DNA from: a virus
Strand: one strand, 5' to 3'
Virus record (IMG/VR): IMGVR_UViG_3300012931_000028
Coordinates: 1-50,924 of that record
Length of the DNA: 50,924 nucleotides
The notes beneath the pieces were generated by a model. The model was not told the DNA's origin. It did no database searches and was given only the letters and a program-made list of their open reading frames with translations. Positions 24,949-32,766 of the stretch are shown one piece after another. Position numbers and translations under genes: made by a program. Every line of letters begins with the position of its first letter. The first letter of the stretch is position 1.

Positions 24949-25384
24949 AAGAACAAGAAGGACGCTCCGAAAAAAGCATCAGGCAACGCTCGATCAATAT
25001 ACAAGAAACCTTACAAAAATAAGTGAAAAGGATTATGAGGGAAAAACTGGAAAACCGTTTCCAAAAGATGTAGTCGAATGTTATGTTTCTCAATCTTTTT
25101 TCGTCCAAGTCCATCGCGAAAATTTAATGCTCAGGATATCGGTAAATCGCAATAGGCTTTCTAACGCCGGAGGATGGGAGCAAAATATAACATGGGAAGA
25201 ACTTCAGGATATAAAAAATACGATTGGATTTAATGAATGCGATTGTGTTGAAATATATCCGCGAGAATTCGACGAAGTAAATGCGAGCAATATGCGGCAC
25301 CTTTGGGTGATGCCAGAGGCACTTTCATTCGCATGGAGAAACAAAGTAAATATTGTTTCTCAATCTCTAATTGAGGGAGAATAA
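24941..25384 (+). CDS. DUF7694-like phage protein
   Basis: 147 residues. A basic start (RRTRRTLRKKHQ) is followed by the conserved core LMLRISVNRNRLS, WEQNITWEELQDIKNTIGF and VEIYPREFDEVN, then NMRHLWVMPE. This order is familiar from a widespread phage family of unknown function that maps near replication genes. Confidence 0.65.
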   Translation: MSRRTRRTLRKKHQATLDQYTRNLTKISEKDYEGKTGKPFPKDVVECYVSQSFFVQVHRENLMLRISVNRNRLSNAGGWEQNITWEELQDIKNTIGFNECDCVEIYPREFDEVNASNMRHLWVMPEALSFAWRNKVNIVSQSLIEGE

Positions 25385-25389
25385 TAAAA

Positions 25390-25719
25390 ATGAAAAAAGA
25401 ATTTCACGAATGCGATAATAAGAATTGCAAAAGAATTTCGAAGGATATTTATTCGGAAATTGGTTGGATCAACATTCCAGATGGATTTGGATTCTCAATT
25501 CATCGGGGAAGAAACGATAACGGACCAGCACACGTAAAGAGACATTTTGGGAACGGTCCTACGAGGGAACTGGACTTTTGTTCTATCAGATGCATGCTGC
25601 GATGGATGTATACGGCAAAGGAGACAGAGAATATTGAGGGTAACGGCTCTATTGAAGACGAAAATTTTTATGCTGAATTTGATAAAATCATGGGAATTGA
25701 TGGAGATTATAAAAAATGA
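25390..25719 (+). CDS. Cysteine-containing protein, unknown
   Basis: 109 residues with HECDNKNCKRIS at the N-terminus and LDFCSIRCMLRWM near residue 70, a likely zinc site in the style of FCS/MYM-like fingers. It is the last gene before the guide-like array; the stop codon abuts the dyad at 25719. Confidence 0.5.
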   Translation: MKKEFHECDNKNCKRISKDIYSEIGWINIPDGFGFSIHRGRNDNGPAHVKRHFGNGPTRELDFCSIRCMLRWMYTAKETENIEGNGSIEDENFYAEFDKIMGIDGDYKK

Positions 25720-25736
25720 CATAAGCTGTCTTTTGT
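25719..25736. promoter_or_regulatory. 18-bp dyad ACAWAA-N6-TTWTGT, copy 7, next to the array
   Basis: ACATAA, 6 nt, TTTTGT. This copy is the mirror orientation of the others and is the most symmetric (flanked by TG...CA). It lies 36 bp before the first clear array unit, so the array could be under the same control. Confidence 0.5.
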
Positions 25737-25771
25737 CAGAAGCCAGGGGGTTTGATGAAAATAGAACATAT

Positions 25772-26537
25772 GAGCGAGCCAGTTACAACAATTAAAACAT
25801 TACTGACGAGCGAGTCGATGTATTGGATTAAAACACAGATTTAGAGCGAGTCATGATATTGGATGAAAACATGTTTACGGAGCGAGCCAAAGTCGTAGAG
25901 CAAAAACAATAGTGCAAGAGCGAGTCATTGTATTGGATGAAAACAAAGTTGCGGAGCGAGCCAAGGTATTAAAGTTTCAGAGCGAGTCGATGTACTAGAT
26001 TAAAGCATAGGTGACGAGCGAGCCATAAACTATAATTAAAACATCCTCCAAGAGCGAGCCAAAGTCGTAGAGCAAAAACAATAGTGCAAGAGCGAGTCAT
26101 GGTAGAAGATCAAAACAGCAAACTGGAGAGCGGGCCAAACCAATAGAATAAAACATCTGAGATAAGCGAGCCAATTTAATAGATTAAAACAACTAAATAA
26201 AGCGAGTCAATGTTTAAGCGAAGACCAGATTTCCTGAACGAGCCGAGGGAGGTTAAGAAATTGAATATCATAGAGCGAGTCAAGGCGAGAAATAGAAAAA
26301 CAAAAATAATGAGCGAGTCATTAAACGAGGATAAGAACATCGGTTAAGAGCGAGTCAGTGTTAAAGATTAAACACATGGTATGGGAGCGGGCCATAATTG
26401 TAATTAAAAACATATTAAGAGAGCGAGCCGTGAAAGAATGTTAAAACAATCAGCAAGAGCGAGTCGTGAAAACAAATTAAAACAATTTGCGAGAGCGAGC
26501 CAATTAGAAAGATGAAATCACATCAGTAAAGCGGGTC
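25772..26537 (+). repeat. TIGR-like tandem interspaced guide array, 22 units
   Basis: Box 1 is (G/A)AGCGA(G)(C/T)C, 9 nt. Start positions include 25772, 25808, 25844, 25880, 25918, 25954, 25980, 26016, 26052, 26090, 26128, 26164, 26200, 26236, 26273, 26311, 26348, 26385, 26421, 26457, 26493 and 26529. Spacing is 36 nt in most, 37-38 in several and 26 once. About 10 nt after box 1 comes box 2, consensus ATTAAAACA. Each unit therefore reads box 1 (9), variable A (about 10), box 2 (9), variable B (about 8). A decayed unit precedes the first. No ORF spans it. Two short conserved boxes separating two short variable segments at 36 nt is the TIGR design, not CRISPR. Box 1 carries the purine-rich GA pattern that might form a kink-turn-like fold (inference). 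Units at 25880 and 26052 are identical. Confidence 0.85.
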
Positions 26538-26565
26538 TTTAAAATTAAAAAAGGGGAAACCGAAA

Positions 26566-27633
26566 ATGAACGCAGACGAAAGAAAAAAGTTAAGAGCACT
26601 TGTAAGAACGATGTACGATTATCAGGACATGAAGCTCCGAATCAAGTCTAGGCTCCGCATGAACAAGGACGATCAGATAGTCGATGAAGAAAACATGGAT
26701 GATGCTGTAATAAGTGAGCCGGATTATGCGGTAATGGAGCATGCACGAGTAACAAACCAGGATTCAGAAAAAAAGATCGCAAAAGAAATTGAAAAGATCA
26801 TAATAAAAGAAAGGCTCTATACTGAATTTTTGGTGAACGTGCGTGGATGCGGCCCACTCCTTACCGCCGCAATAATGGCCGAATTCGACATATATAAAGC
26901 GGACACCATTTCGAAAATGTGGCAATTCGCCGGGTTGAATCCAGGCATGGTGCGCGGGAAAAAGGTTATAAATATCAATAAAAATACCGACATGTCCTGC
27001 ATTATTCGGGAATACAAGAACAAGAAGGGCGAGCGGTGCGGGATAATAAAAACAGATGAAATGGTCCGAGGAGATCGAAAAACCGCCGGGTTTGTGTCTC
27101 CATTCAATAGCTGGTTAAGGACAAAACTGTGCGGTGTCCTTGCAGGGTCCATGATCAAAGCAAAGAATACCGGAGATACCGGGAGAAATTACGCTCTCGA
27201 ATTCTACGATCCCTATAAGGCAAGGCTTGAGCAGGAAGACAGCGAGGTTATGCATTGCAAAAAGATGACCTCATGGAAAGATGTGAACAAAGGACACAGA
27301 AACAATGCCGCCAAGAGATACATGATAAAAATGTTTATCAAAGACCTCTATGTCGCGTGGCGCACCATCGAAGGACTTCCGGTGCGTGTCCCATATGCCG
27401 AAGAATATCTCGGGAAAAAGCATAGTGAAAGTGAAACTGAAATCAAAGAAGCAATTAAAAATGCGAAAACATTGGTTGCACTTGTTTCTAAAACACATCT
27501 TTGCGATAGTTGCACCAAAATAATCGCAACGTGCAAGAGCAATCCGATATTCGCTTGCGATATTGACCCTACGCTTAAAGGAAAAGAATCGGATCGCATT
27601 GTAGGATGCACGGGATGGGTGGAAGTAAAATGA
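26566..27633 (+). CDS. Tas-like protein: Nop/IS110 (Transposase_20)-type RNA-binding core, no nuclease domain seen
   Basis: 355 residues, ATG after aaggggaaac, 28 bp behind the array. A charged helix (about 65-86) leads into VRGCGPLLTAAIMAEFDIYK and MWQFAGLNPGMVRGKK (91-133), the helix-hairpin-helix core shared by Transposase_20 of IS110 elements and, structurally, the Nop domain. Conserved helices follow: FNSWLRTKLCGVLAG (180-194) and GHRNNAAKRYMIKMFIKDLY (243-262). The end has Cys313, 316, 323, 331 and 348, a likely zinc module. The DEDD RuvC-like N-terminal domain of IS110 transposases is absent; no HNH or RuvC motif is visible. Family knowledge: Tas proteins bind 36-nt tigRNAs through a Nop domain, with or without HNH or RuvC. 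Inference: this is the nuclease-less kind, a guided DNA-binding protein. An orphan IS110-derived phage protein is the alternative. Confidence 0.8.
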   Translation: MNADERKKLRALVRTMYDYQDMKLRIKSRLRMNKDDQIVDEENMDDAVISEPDYAVMEHARVTNQDSEKKIAKEIEKIIIKERLYTEFLVNVRGCGPLLTAAIMAEFDIYKADTISKMWQFAGLNPGMVRGKKVININKNTDMSCIIREYKNKKGERCGIIKTDEMVRGDRKTAGFVSPFNSWLRTKLCGVLAGSMIKAKNTGDTGRNYALEFYDPYKARLEQEDSEVMHCKKMTSWKDVNKGHRNNAAKRYMIKMFIKDLYVAWRTIEGLPVRVPYAEEYLGKKHSESETEIKEAIKNAKTLVALVSKTHLCDSCTKIIATCKSNPIFACDIDPTLKGKESDRIVGCTGWVEVK

Positions 27634-27971
27634 AAAAACTAAAACTTAAACAAGCTTGTTTAAAAATATTACAAGCTTGTTTTTTCCTATTTCTACTTTT
27701 GTCATTTGGATGGATCGTTACAACAGCCGTGGATCGTGGAGAAAAAAAGGATAAAAAGCAAATTATTCAATCTATTTCTCCCGATTGTATTTCAAACGCT
27801 GAAATCGCATACAACCAGGATGCAGAAAAGATAATTTTAAGCAATATAAAAGGATACACTACAAAATGCAGCGGACTCAATTTTCTTATCTATGATTGGC
27901 CGGGGCGTCCGATGAAAGTGTGTATTCCGGTATTGAAAAACGACATGCTTGTTCCATGCTCAGGGGAATGA
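27630..27971 (+). CDS. Membrane-anchored secreted-domain protein
   Basis: 113 residues from MKKLKLKQACLKILQACFFL; ATGA overlap with the Tas-like gene, so it is translationally coupled to it. One N-terminal membrane segment (ACFFLFLLLSFGWIVTTAV), then an outside domain with Cys in CISNAEI, TKCSGL, KVCIP and VPCSGE. Unknown function; the coupling may only reflect dense packing. Confidence 0.5.
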   Translation: MKKLKLKQACLKILQACFFLFLLLSFGWIVTTAVDRGEKKDKKQIIQSISPDCISNAEIAYNQDAEKIILSNIKGYTTKCSGLNFLIYDWPGRPMKVCIPVLKNDMLVPCSGE

Positions 27972-27972
27972 G

Positions 27973-28149
27973 ATGAAAAAGATTTGCTCAAAATGCACAC
28001 ATCTTTTTTTCTCTACCACATTTCAAACGTATATATGCAAACACCCAAGCAGCTTTTCGGTATCTCCGATAAAGAATATTACTGAAAGTCAGCAATGGTG
28101 TCCATTAAAAAACAAGGAGAAAAAAAATGTCAACAGTAAGCATGCTTGA
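27973..28149 (+). CDS. Cysteine-rich small protein
   Basis: 58 residues from MKKICSKCTHLFFSTTFQTY. CSKC, then YICKHP and WCPLK, form a four-Cys zinc site. The upstream in-frame ATG at 27949 lies inside the previous gene and is not needed. Confidence 0.5.
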   Translation: MKKICSKCTHLFFSTTFQTYICKHPSSFSVSPIKNITESQQWCPLKNKEKKNVNSKHA

Positions 28150-28318
28150 TCACGCGAAAGCTTTGACGGAGATGATCCAGGAAGAGGCGCGAAGGGGATA
28201 CATTTCTAAAGAATATTTAGAAAAAATGAAAAAAACAATAATTGATGATAGGGCGGCGAATTATCCGTCAAGCACTACTCTTCATAATCTCCTTGAGATG
28301 ATAAACTCTATTTTATAA
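28127..28318 (+). CDS. Small helical protein
   Basis: 63 residues, all-helical (LDHAKALTEMIQEEARRGYI, then LEKMKKTIIDDRAAN). Good aaggag site inside the previous gene. Unknown. Confidence 0.5.
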   Translation: MSTVSMLDHAKALTEMIQEEARRGYISKEYLEKMKKTIIDDRAANYPSSTTLHNLLEMINSIL

Positions 28319-28327
28319 GAAAAAGAA

Positions 28328-29002
28328 ATGAACTACAGCGATTTCTTTATAGCAATCTACACGCACGAATGCAAATCGTATTGCGATAAACAATTTTTCG
28401 AACATTTATTCAATACGGATTTGAGAGAGGCAACGGTCAATATTGTTGATAATTCAATAGGAATGAATTATTTTAATAATTTAAACCTTCTTATCGATGG
28501 AATAAAACCGAAGGGCCATACGTTCATAAATCATATTGACGTTGACCGGAATAATCCTCACACTCAATTTTTGCGTAATGTATGCGAATCAGTAAATTAT
28601 CTCCGGGACATTTTTTTAAAAACAAAGTGCTTGTACTTTGTAATTCTTGAATCAGATGTACTTCCCCCGGAAAGATGGCTCCATTTTTTTATAGAGACAT
28701 TGAGCTTTGCTGATATAATCGGGGGGATTTATTATGCCGGATGGCATGGACAGGACATGTTTGACGCTCCAGGGATCATCAGGATGGTCACACACGCATT
28801 GAGCGGATGCACCCTATATAAGAGAGAAGTAATAGAAAAAATACCATTCAGGTGCGATTTAAGCAATCCAGCGGCTTTTCCAGACGCATTTATGAGCATG
28901 GATGCGCTCAATGCCGGGTATAAACTGGTCGATTACTCTTCTATCAATTGCCAGCACATTTTTAAGGGCGGCATGGATCGCGGGCATGCAGATATCAGAT
29001 AA
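28328..29002 (+). CDS. Glycosyltransferase-like protein, GT-A fold
   Basis: 224 residues. FVILESDVLPPERWLHFF (about 101-118) is the DxD-like donor site of a GT-A glycosyltransferase. ADIIGGIYYAGWHGQD and SGCTLYKREVIEKIPF follow the order of GT2-type enzymes. First gene of the glycan/radical SAM cluster. Confidence 0.65.
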   Translation: MNYSDFFIAIYTHECKSYCDKQFFEHLFNTDLREATVNIVDNSIGMNYFNNLNLLIDGIKPKGHTFINHIDVDRNNPHTQFLRNVCESVNYLRDIFLKTKCLYFVILESDVLPPERWLHFFIETLSFADIIGGIYYAGWHGQDMFDAPGIIRMVTHALSGCTLYKREVIEKIPFRCDLSNPAAFPDAFMSMDALNAGYKLVDYSSINCQHIFKGGMDRGHADIR

Positions 29003-29009
29003 AAACGAT

Positions 29010-29039
29010 TTGACAAAGATAGGTCCAAAATAGTATAAA
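29010..29039 (+). promoter_or_regulatory. Promoter for the glycan cluster
   Basis: TTGACA (29010-29015), 18-bp spacer, TATAAA (29034-29039), 20 bp upstream of the ATG at 29059. It sits in the only real gap of the cluster's beginning. Confidence 0.6.
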
Positions 29040-29058
29040 AAGCAAAGGAGACATAATC

Positions 29059-29706
29059 ATGCAATTCCATGCCATTATGCCGTTTTACAGAAAGCACCTT
29101 GCCCCGGTTTTAACAAAATGGTTTGAGTCGATGGACGTTATCTGGCACCCGGTATGTGATCACATAGACATTGAACCATTTATCGGGAATACAATCCCAT
29201 GGATTCAACCGATCCTGTGTGAACCGCTCAAGATACCAGGGGACCAGTGCTACAGAAAAATAAATGATTTCATCGAACACCCTTCAACAGTAATTGTGGA
29301 TGAAGATTATTATGGATTCATTCACGACGACGATATGTATGTCCCCGGATTTATTAACAAGGTGAAGCAGCAGACAGCGAAAATAATTTGCTTCAGCGCC
29401 AGCCGTGGGGAAATATGTCCGGATGACGATGCCATATACAAATGGCCGCCAATCCCGCTGATGCTCGAAAAGCTAGAAGATATTCGAGTTGCAAATATCG
29501 ATATGTGCCAAATGATCGTCAAGGGAGAAATCCTTCGTCAAACAAGATTTGGGAATAATTCTGTATGCGATGACGGTCACTATGCCGAAAACCTCCGCAA
29601 TAAATGGACAAATGACATTCTCATTCTTCCTGAATTTGGAATCAATTTCAATTATTTCCAGCCAGGCCGATATATAAAAATGTCACTGGAGCCAATATTG
29701 CCATGA
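29059..29706 (+). CDS. Glycosyltransferase-like protein, paralogue A
   Basis: 215 residues. VDEDYYGFIHDDDMYVPGF (about 76-94) is the metal/donor site; ILRQTRFGNNSVCDDGHYAE and FNYFQPGRY follow. The same motifs in the same order occur in the protein at 31166, so the two are paralogues in one operon. Probably transfers a sugar in the cytoplasm. Strong aaaggag site. Confidence 0.65.
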   Translation: MQFHAIMPFYRKHLAPVLTKWFESMDVIWHPVCDHIDIEPFIGNTIPWIQPILCEPLKIPGDQCYRKINDFIEHPSTVIVDEDYYGFIHDDDMYVPGFINKVKQQTAKIICFSASRGEICPDDDAIYKWPPIPLMLEKLEDIRVANIDMCQMIVKGEILRQTRFGNNSVCDDGHYAENLRNKWTNDILILPEFGINFNYFQPGRYIKMSLEPILP

Positions 29707-30263
29707 ACGCATTCCAAGAAATTTTTAGTCGATACGATACCGACAAAGTGCAAGCAGGATATCACAAAACATATGAAAAATGTTTTGGATCGATCAGAAA
29801 TGAAATAAAACTTCTATTCGAAATTGGCGTCAATCGCGGTGGATCGGTTCGCGCTTTTCATGAATATTTTCCAAATGCAATTGTCGTTGGAATAGACATA
29901 AACCCTGCATGCTATTTCGAACACGGGAAAATAAAAATAGAAATAGGTGACGCGACAAACATAGAATTCATAGATAAAAAAATATTGGCAAAATACGGTT
30001 GCCCGGATATCGTAATTGATGACGGCTCTCACATGAGTTGCGATATCAGGAATTCATTCAATTTGCTTTATTCTTTCACAAGAGATGCATACGTAATAGA
30101 AGACCTTGGAACACAGGACAAAAATTTCGCAAATGGGCTTTATGTCCCGGACGGGATACCGGCAACCGATCTTATTCACCACGTAGTTGAGAATGCAATT
30201 TTCAAGAAAAACTATTGCAAAGAAATATTCGTCGCTGATTCTATTTTCGTGGTAATGAAATGA
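29703..30263 (+). CDS. SAM-dependent methyltransferase (macrocin O-methyltransferase-like)
   Basis: 186 residues. YDTDKVQAGYHKTYEKCFG at the N-terminus, LLFEIGVNRGGSVRAF (motif I), VVGIDINPACYFE (motif II) and IVIDDGSHMSCDI follow the pattern of sugar O-methyltransferases such as demethylmacrocin methyltransferase. Overlaps its neighbours by 4 bp on both sides. Confidence 0.75.
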   Translation: MNAFQEIFSRYDTDKVQAGYHKTYEKCFGSIRNEIKLLFEIGVNRGGSVRAFHEYFPNAIVVGIDINPACYFEHGKIKIEIGDATNIEFIDKKILAKYGCPDIVIDDGSHMSCDIRNSFNLLYSFTRDAYVIEDLGTQDKNFANGLYVPDGIPATDLIHHVVENAIFKKNYCKEIFVADSIFVVMK

Positions 30264-31153
30264 AAAAAATAATTCCCTCCCAAATACAGATCGAAACGGT
30301 CGCCGGGTATTGCAATGTTCGTTGCACAATGTGTCCAATTGGAAAAAGCAAAAGAAAAGAAATAATGAAAAATGGAGTATTCGAAAGGATACTACAGCGC
30401 TTGCTTCCAATCAGAGAAAACATAAATATCCTCACGCTCTTGGGACTTGGGGAAACCTTAATGGATACAAAAATTATAGATAAAATAAGAATAGCAAAAC
30501 GCTATAAATTTAGCGAAGTGGGTATATTTTCAAATGGGATGAATCTAACAGAGCGAACGGCTCTTCGATTACTTTATGCTGGTCTTGATTCTATTGTATT
30601 AAGTATTGATGGATTTAAAAAAGAAACCGAAGAATCAATAAGAATAGGATCAAATTTTGAAAGAATAGTTGAAAACATTGATTCATTTATTGAAATCAGA
30701 AAAGCACTTAATGCTAAAACAAAAATAATAATTCGTTTCACAAAACAGGAAAAAAATAAAGATGAATGGCTTAATTTTCTTGAATTCTGGTCAGGGAAAT
30801 TAAGCAAAGATCACGGGGATGCAATTTTCAGTTATAATATTCATAACGCAGGAGATGAAACAATTAAAAATGAATCATCCAGGAATATTCCAACCGAAAA
30901 TTTAAAATGTCCCGAAGTGTTCAACAGAATGATTATTTTTTCAGACGGATCAATCGGCCTATGTTGCGGGGACCAGTTCGGACATTATGATATCGGGAAC
31001 ATCCTTGAAAGTGATCCTATTGAATTATACAATCATAAATTATTTCAGCATTATCGGGAAGAAATGATCCAGGGTAATATTTCGAATTTAGAATTATGCA
31101 AATCATGCACCGTGGCTCATTCCATTGCAACAAGCACACATATATTTTTATAA
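30260..31153 (+). CDS. Radical SAM/SPASM enzyme A
   Basis: 297 residues. AGYCNVRCTMC (Cys18, 22, 25) binds the radical SAM [4Fe-4S] cluster, and LLGLGETLMD is the GE-type motif for SAM. The C-terminus has KCPEVF, LCCGDQFGHY and LCKSCTVAH, a SPASM-like auxiliary cluster region. SPASM enzymes modify peptides or oxidise sugar alcohols; in this glycan cluster a sugar-directed reaction is plausible but unproven. Confidence 0.8.
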   Translation: MKKIIPSQIQIETVAGYCNVRCTMCPIGKSKRKEIMKNGVFERILQRLLPIRENINILTLLGLGETLMDTKIIDKIRIAKRYKFSEVGIFSNGMNLTERTALRLLYAGLDSIVLSIDGFKKETEESIRIGSNFERIVENIDSFIEIRKALNAKTKIIIRFTKQEKNKDEWLNFLEFWSGKLSKDHGDAIFSYNIHNAGDETIKNESSRNIPTENLKCPEVFNRMIIFSDGSIGLCCGDQFGHYDIGNILESDPIELYNHKLFQHYREEMIQGNISNLELCKSCTVAHSIATSTHIFL

Positions 31154-31165
31154 ATAGAGGATAAA

Positions 31166-31810
31166 ATGAATATTCACATTGTATGCCCATTCAAAAGAAT
31201 AGAATTACTTCCAACGCTTATAAAATATCTTGAACCGATGAACATCATTTTTCATCCGGTCATTACTCCAGAAGAAATTTTTGAAGTAAATAGAGACTGG
31301 ATACGCCCGCTGGTGGTTGAAATCAATGCGTATGTAATTGCCTACGAAAAAATAAATAAATTCATAGAGCAATACCCCATAATAGATGAAGATTATTACG
31401 GATTTATGGGCGATGATGACATGTACGAACCGGGATTTTTCGATGTGATCCGCGAACAAACTGCCGGGATACTGATGTATTCGCTATATCGCGGTGACAG
31501 CATTCCAGAATGTGATCCGGAGAAACATCCGCCCATTCCAATCCACATGTGCTGCCTTGATAATGTTCGCGTGTGCAATATCGGACTCCTGCAATATATT
31601 CTCAAGGGGTCAATTCTCCGGCAGACACGATTCGATACAAATCATCGGTGGTCCGATGGCGGATACGCAGAAACGCTTGCGGCACGATTTCCAGGTGAAA
31701 TAAAATTTCTACCAAACCTTTATGGGTTTGGAAATTTCTTTCAGCCAGGGAGATATACACAAAAAAGTTTTTTCATAAAATCCACATGGGAGCTTCCTGA
31801 AATAGTATGA
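31166..31810 (+). CDS. Glycosyltransferase-like protein, paralogue B
   Basis: 214 residues. IDEDYYGFMGDDDMYEPGFF, ILRQTRFDTNHRWSDGGYAE and GNFFQPGRY align with the protein at 29059 in the same order. Donor and acceptor unknown. Duplication followed by divergence in the same cluster suggests two related linkages. Confidence 0.65.
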   Translation: MNIHIVCPFKRIELLPTLIKYLEPMNIIFHPVITPEEIFEVNRDWIRPLVVEINAYVIAYEKINKFIEQYPIIDEDYYGFMGDDDMYEPGFFDVIREQTAGILMYSLYRGDSIPECDPEKHPPIPIHMCCLDNVRVCNIGLLQYILKGSILRQTRFDTNHRWSDGGYAETLAARFPGEIKFLPNLYGFGNFFQPGRYTQKSFFIKSTWELPEIV

Positions 31811-32766
31811 AAAGAATACAGCTTGAAAACAGGAATGATTTAAAATCAGAAATTCCATTAAACACGCCTTACGTTATTTTCGTTGATCCTTCAAGCTATT
31901 GCAATTTTGCATGTCGCTTTTGCATGAACAGCAAAATCCAGGACCGGGAGATAATGAGGCCCGCGCTGTTTTACAGGATCATTGATTCTCTCCAGGATTT
32001 TGAAAAACCGATAAAGGTGTTGCGTCTTTATGGTTTTGGCGAACCGCTGATGCACAAGCATTTTGAATGGCTTGTCGCGCATGCGAAACGGTCGAAAAAA
32101 ATTCTTTCAGTCGATACGACGACAAACGCAAGTCTCCTTACTCCGGCGAGAAGCGAAAGGATCATTACCAGCGGCATAGATCGAATAAATATTTCAATTG
32201 AAGGAATGAACGATACTCACTACAAAGAATTTGCGCAAACAAAAATACCAATATTTCAAAAGATAATCGATAATGTGGCGCACCTTTATTTAATATCGAG
32301 AAACAAAACAATCATATTTGTAAAAATAAATGGCGATTATCTTTTGGACGAGGAAAAAGAACAGTTCACACATATTTTCAGCCAGATAAGCGATGGGATA
32401 GATATTGAGCACACCATGAATTGCTGGTATGACATCCAGGTTGAAAACGTAAACAAGGAAGTTGGAATATACGGCCAGGAGCTTCAAGACGTAAAAGTCT
32501 GTCCCTATATATTTTATAGCATCATGATTCATGCTGACGGGATAGTGAGCAAGTGCTTTCTTGACTGGAACAAAAAGATGATTGTCGGAAACGCGAATAA
32601 AGAAAGCATTGAAAAAATATGGAACGGTCCCGCGATGTACGAAGCGCGAGTAAGGATGCTAGAGGGTGATCCCCCGGAAATATGCAAGCAATGCCAGCAA
32701 TTGAAAGCCGGGATGCCCGTCGATCTCGATCACGATAAGGATGAATTATTAAGGAGATTTAAATAA
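31807..32766 (+). CDS. Radical SAM/SPASM enzyme B
   Basis: 319 residues. SSYCNFACRFC (Cys32, 36, 39) is the cluster motif, LYGFGEPLMHKHF the GEP motif. The C-terminus (VCPYIFYSIMIHADG, SKCFLDWNK, ICKQCQQLK) is a SPASM/Twitch-like auxiliary cluster site. Distinct from enzyme A in sequence, though the architecture is the same. Overlaps both neighbours. Confidence 0.82.
   Translation: MKRIQLENRNDLKSEIPLNTPYVIFVDPSSYCNFACRFCMNSKIQDREIMRPALFYRIIDSLQDFEKPIKVLRLYGFGEPLMHKHFEWLVAHAKRSKKILSVDTTTNASLLTPARSERIITSGIDRINISIEGMNDTHYKEFAQTKIPIFQKIIDNVAHLYLISRNKTIIFVKINGDYLLDEEKEQFTHIFSQISDGIDIEHTMNCWYDIQVENVNKEVGIYGQELQDVKVCPYIFYSIMIHADGIVSKCFLDWNKKMIVGNANKESIEKIWNGPAMYEARVRMLEGDPPEICKQCQQLKAGMPVDLDHDKDELLRRFK

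Noticed and set aside
25772-26537. CRISPR array
   Set aside because: The conserved boxes are only about 9 nt, alternate between two kinds, the variable parts are 8-10 nt, and no Cas1/Cas2 or effector is nearby. The 36-nt two-box period fits TIGR instead.
26566-27633. Ordinary IS110 insertion sequence
   Set aside because: The DEDD catalytic N-terminal domain is missing, no bridge-RNA-type end structure or flanking target repeat was seen, and the gene sits in phase with its neighbours.
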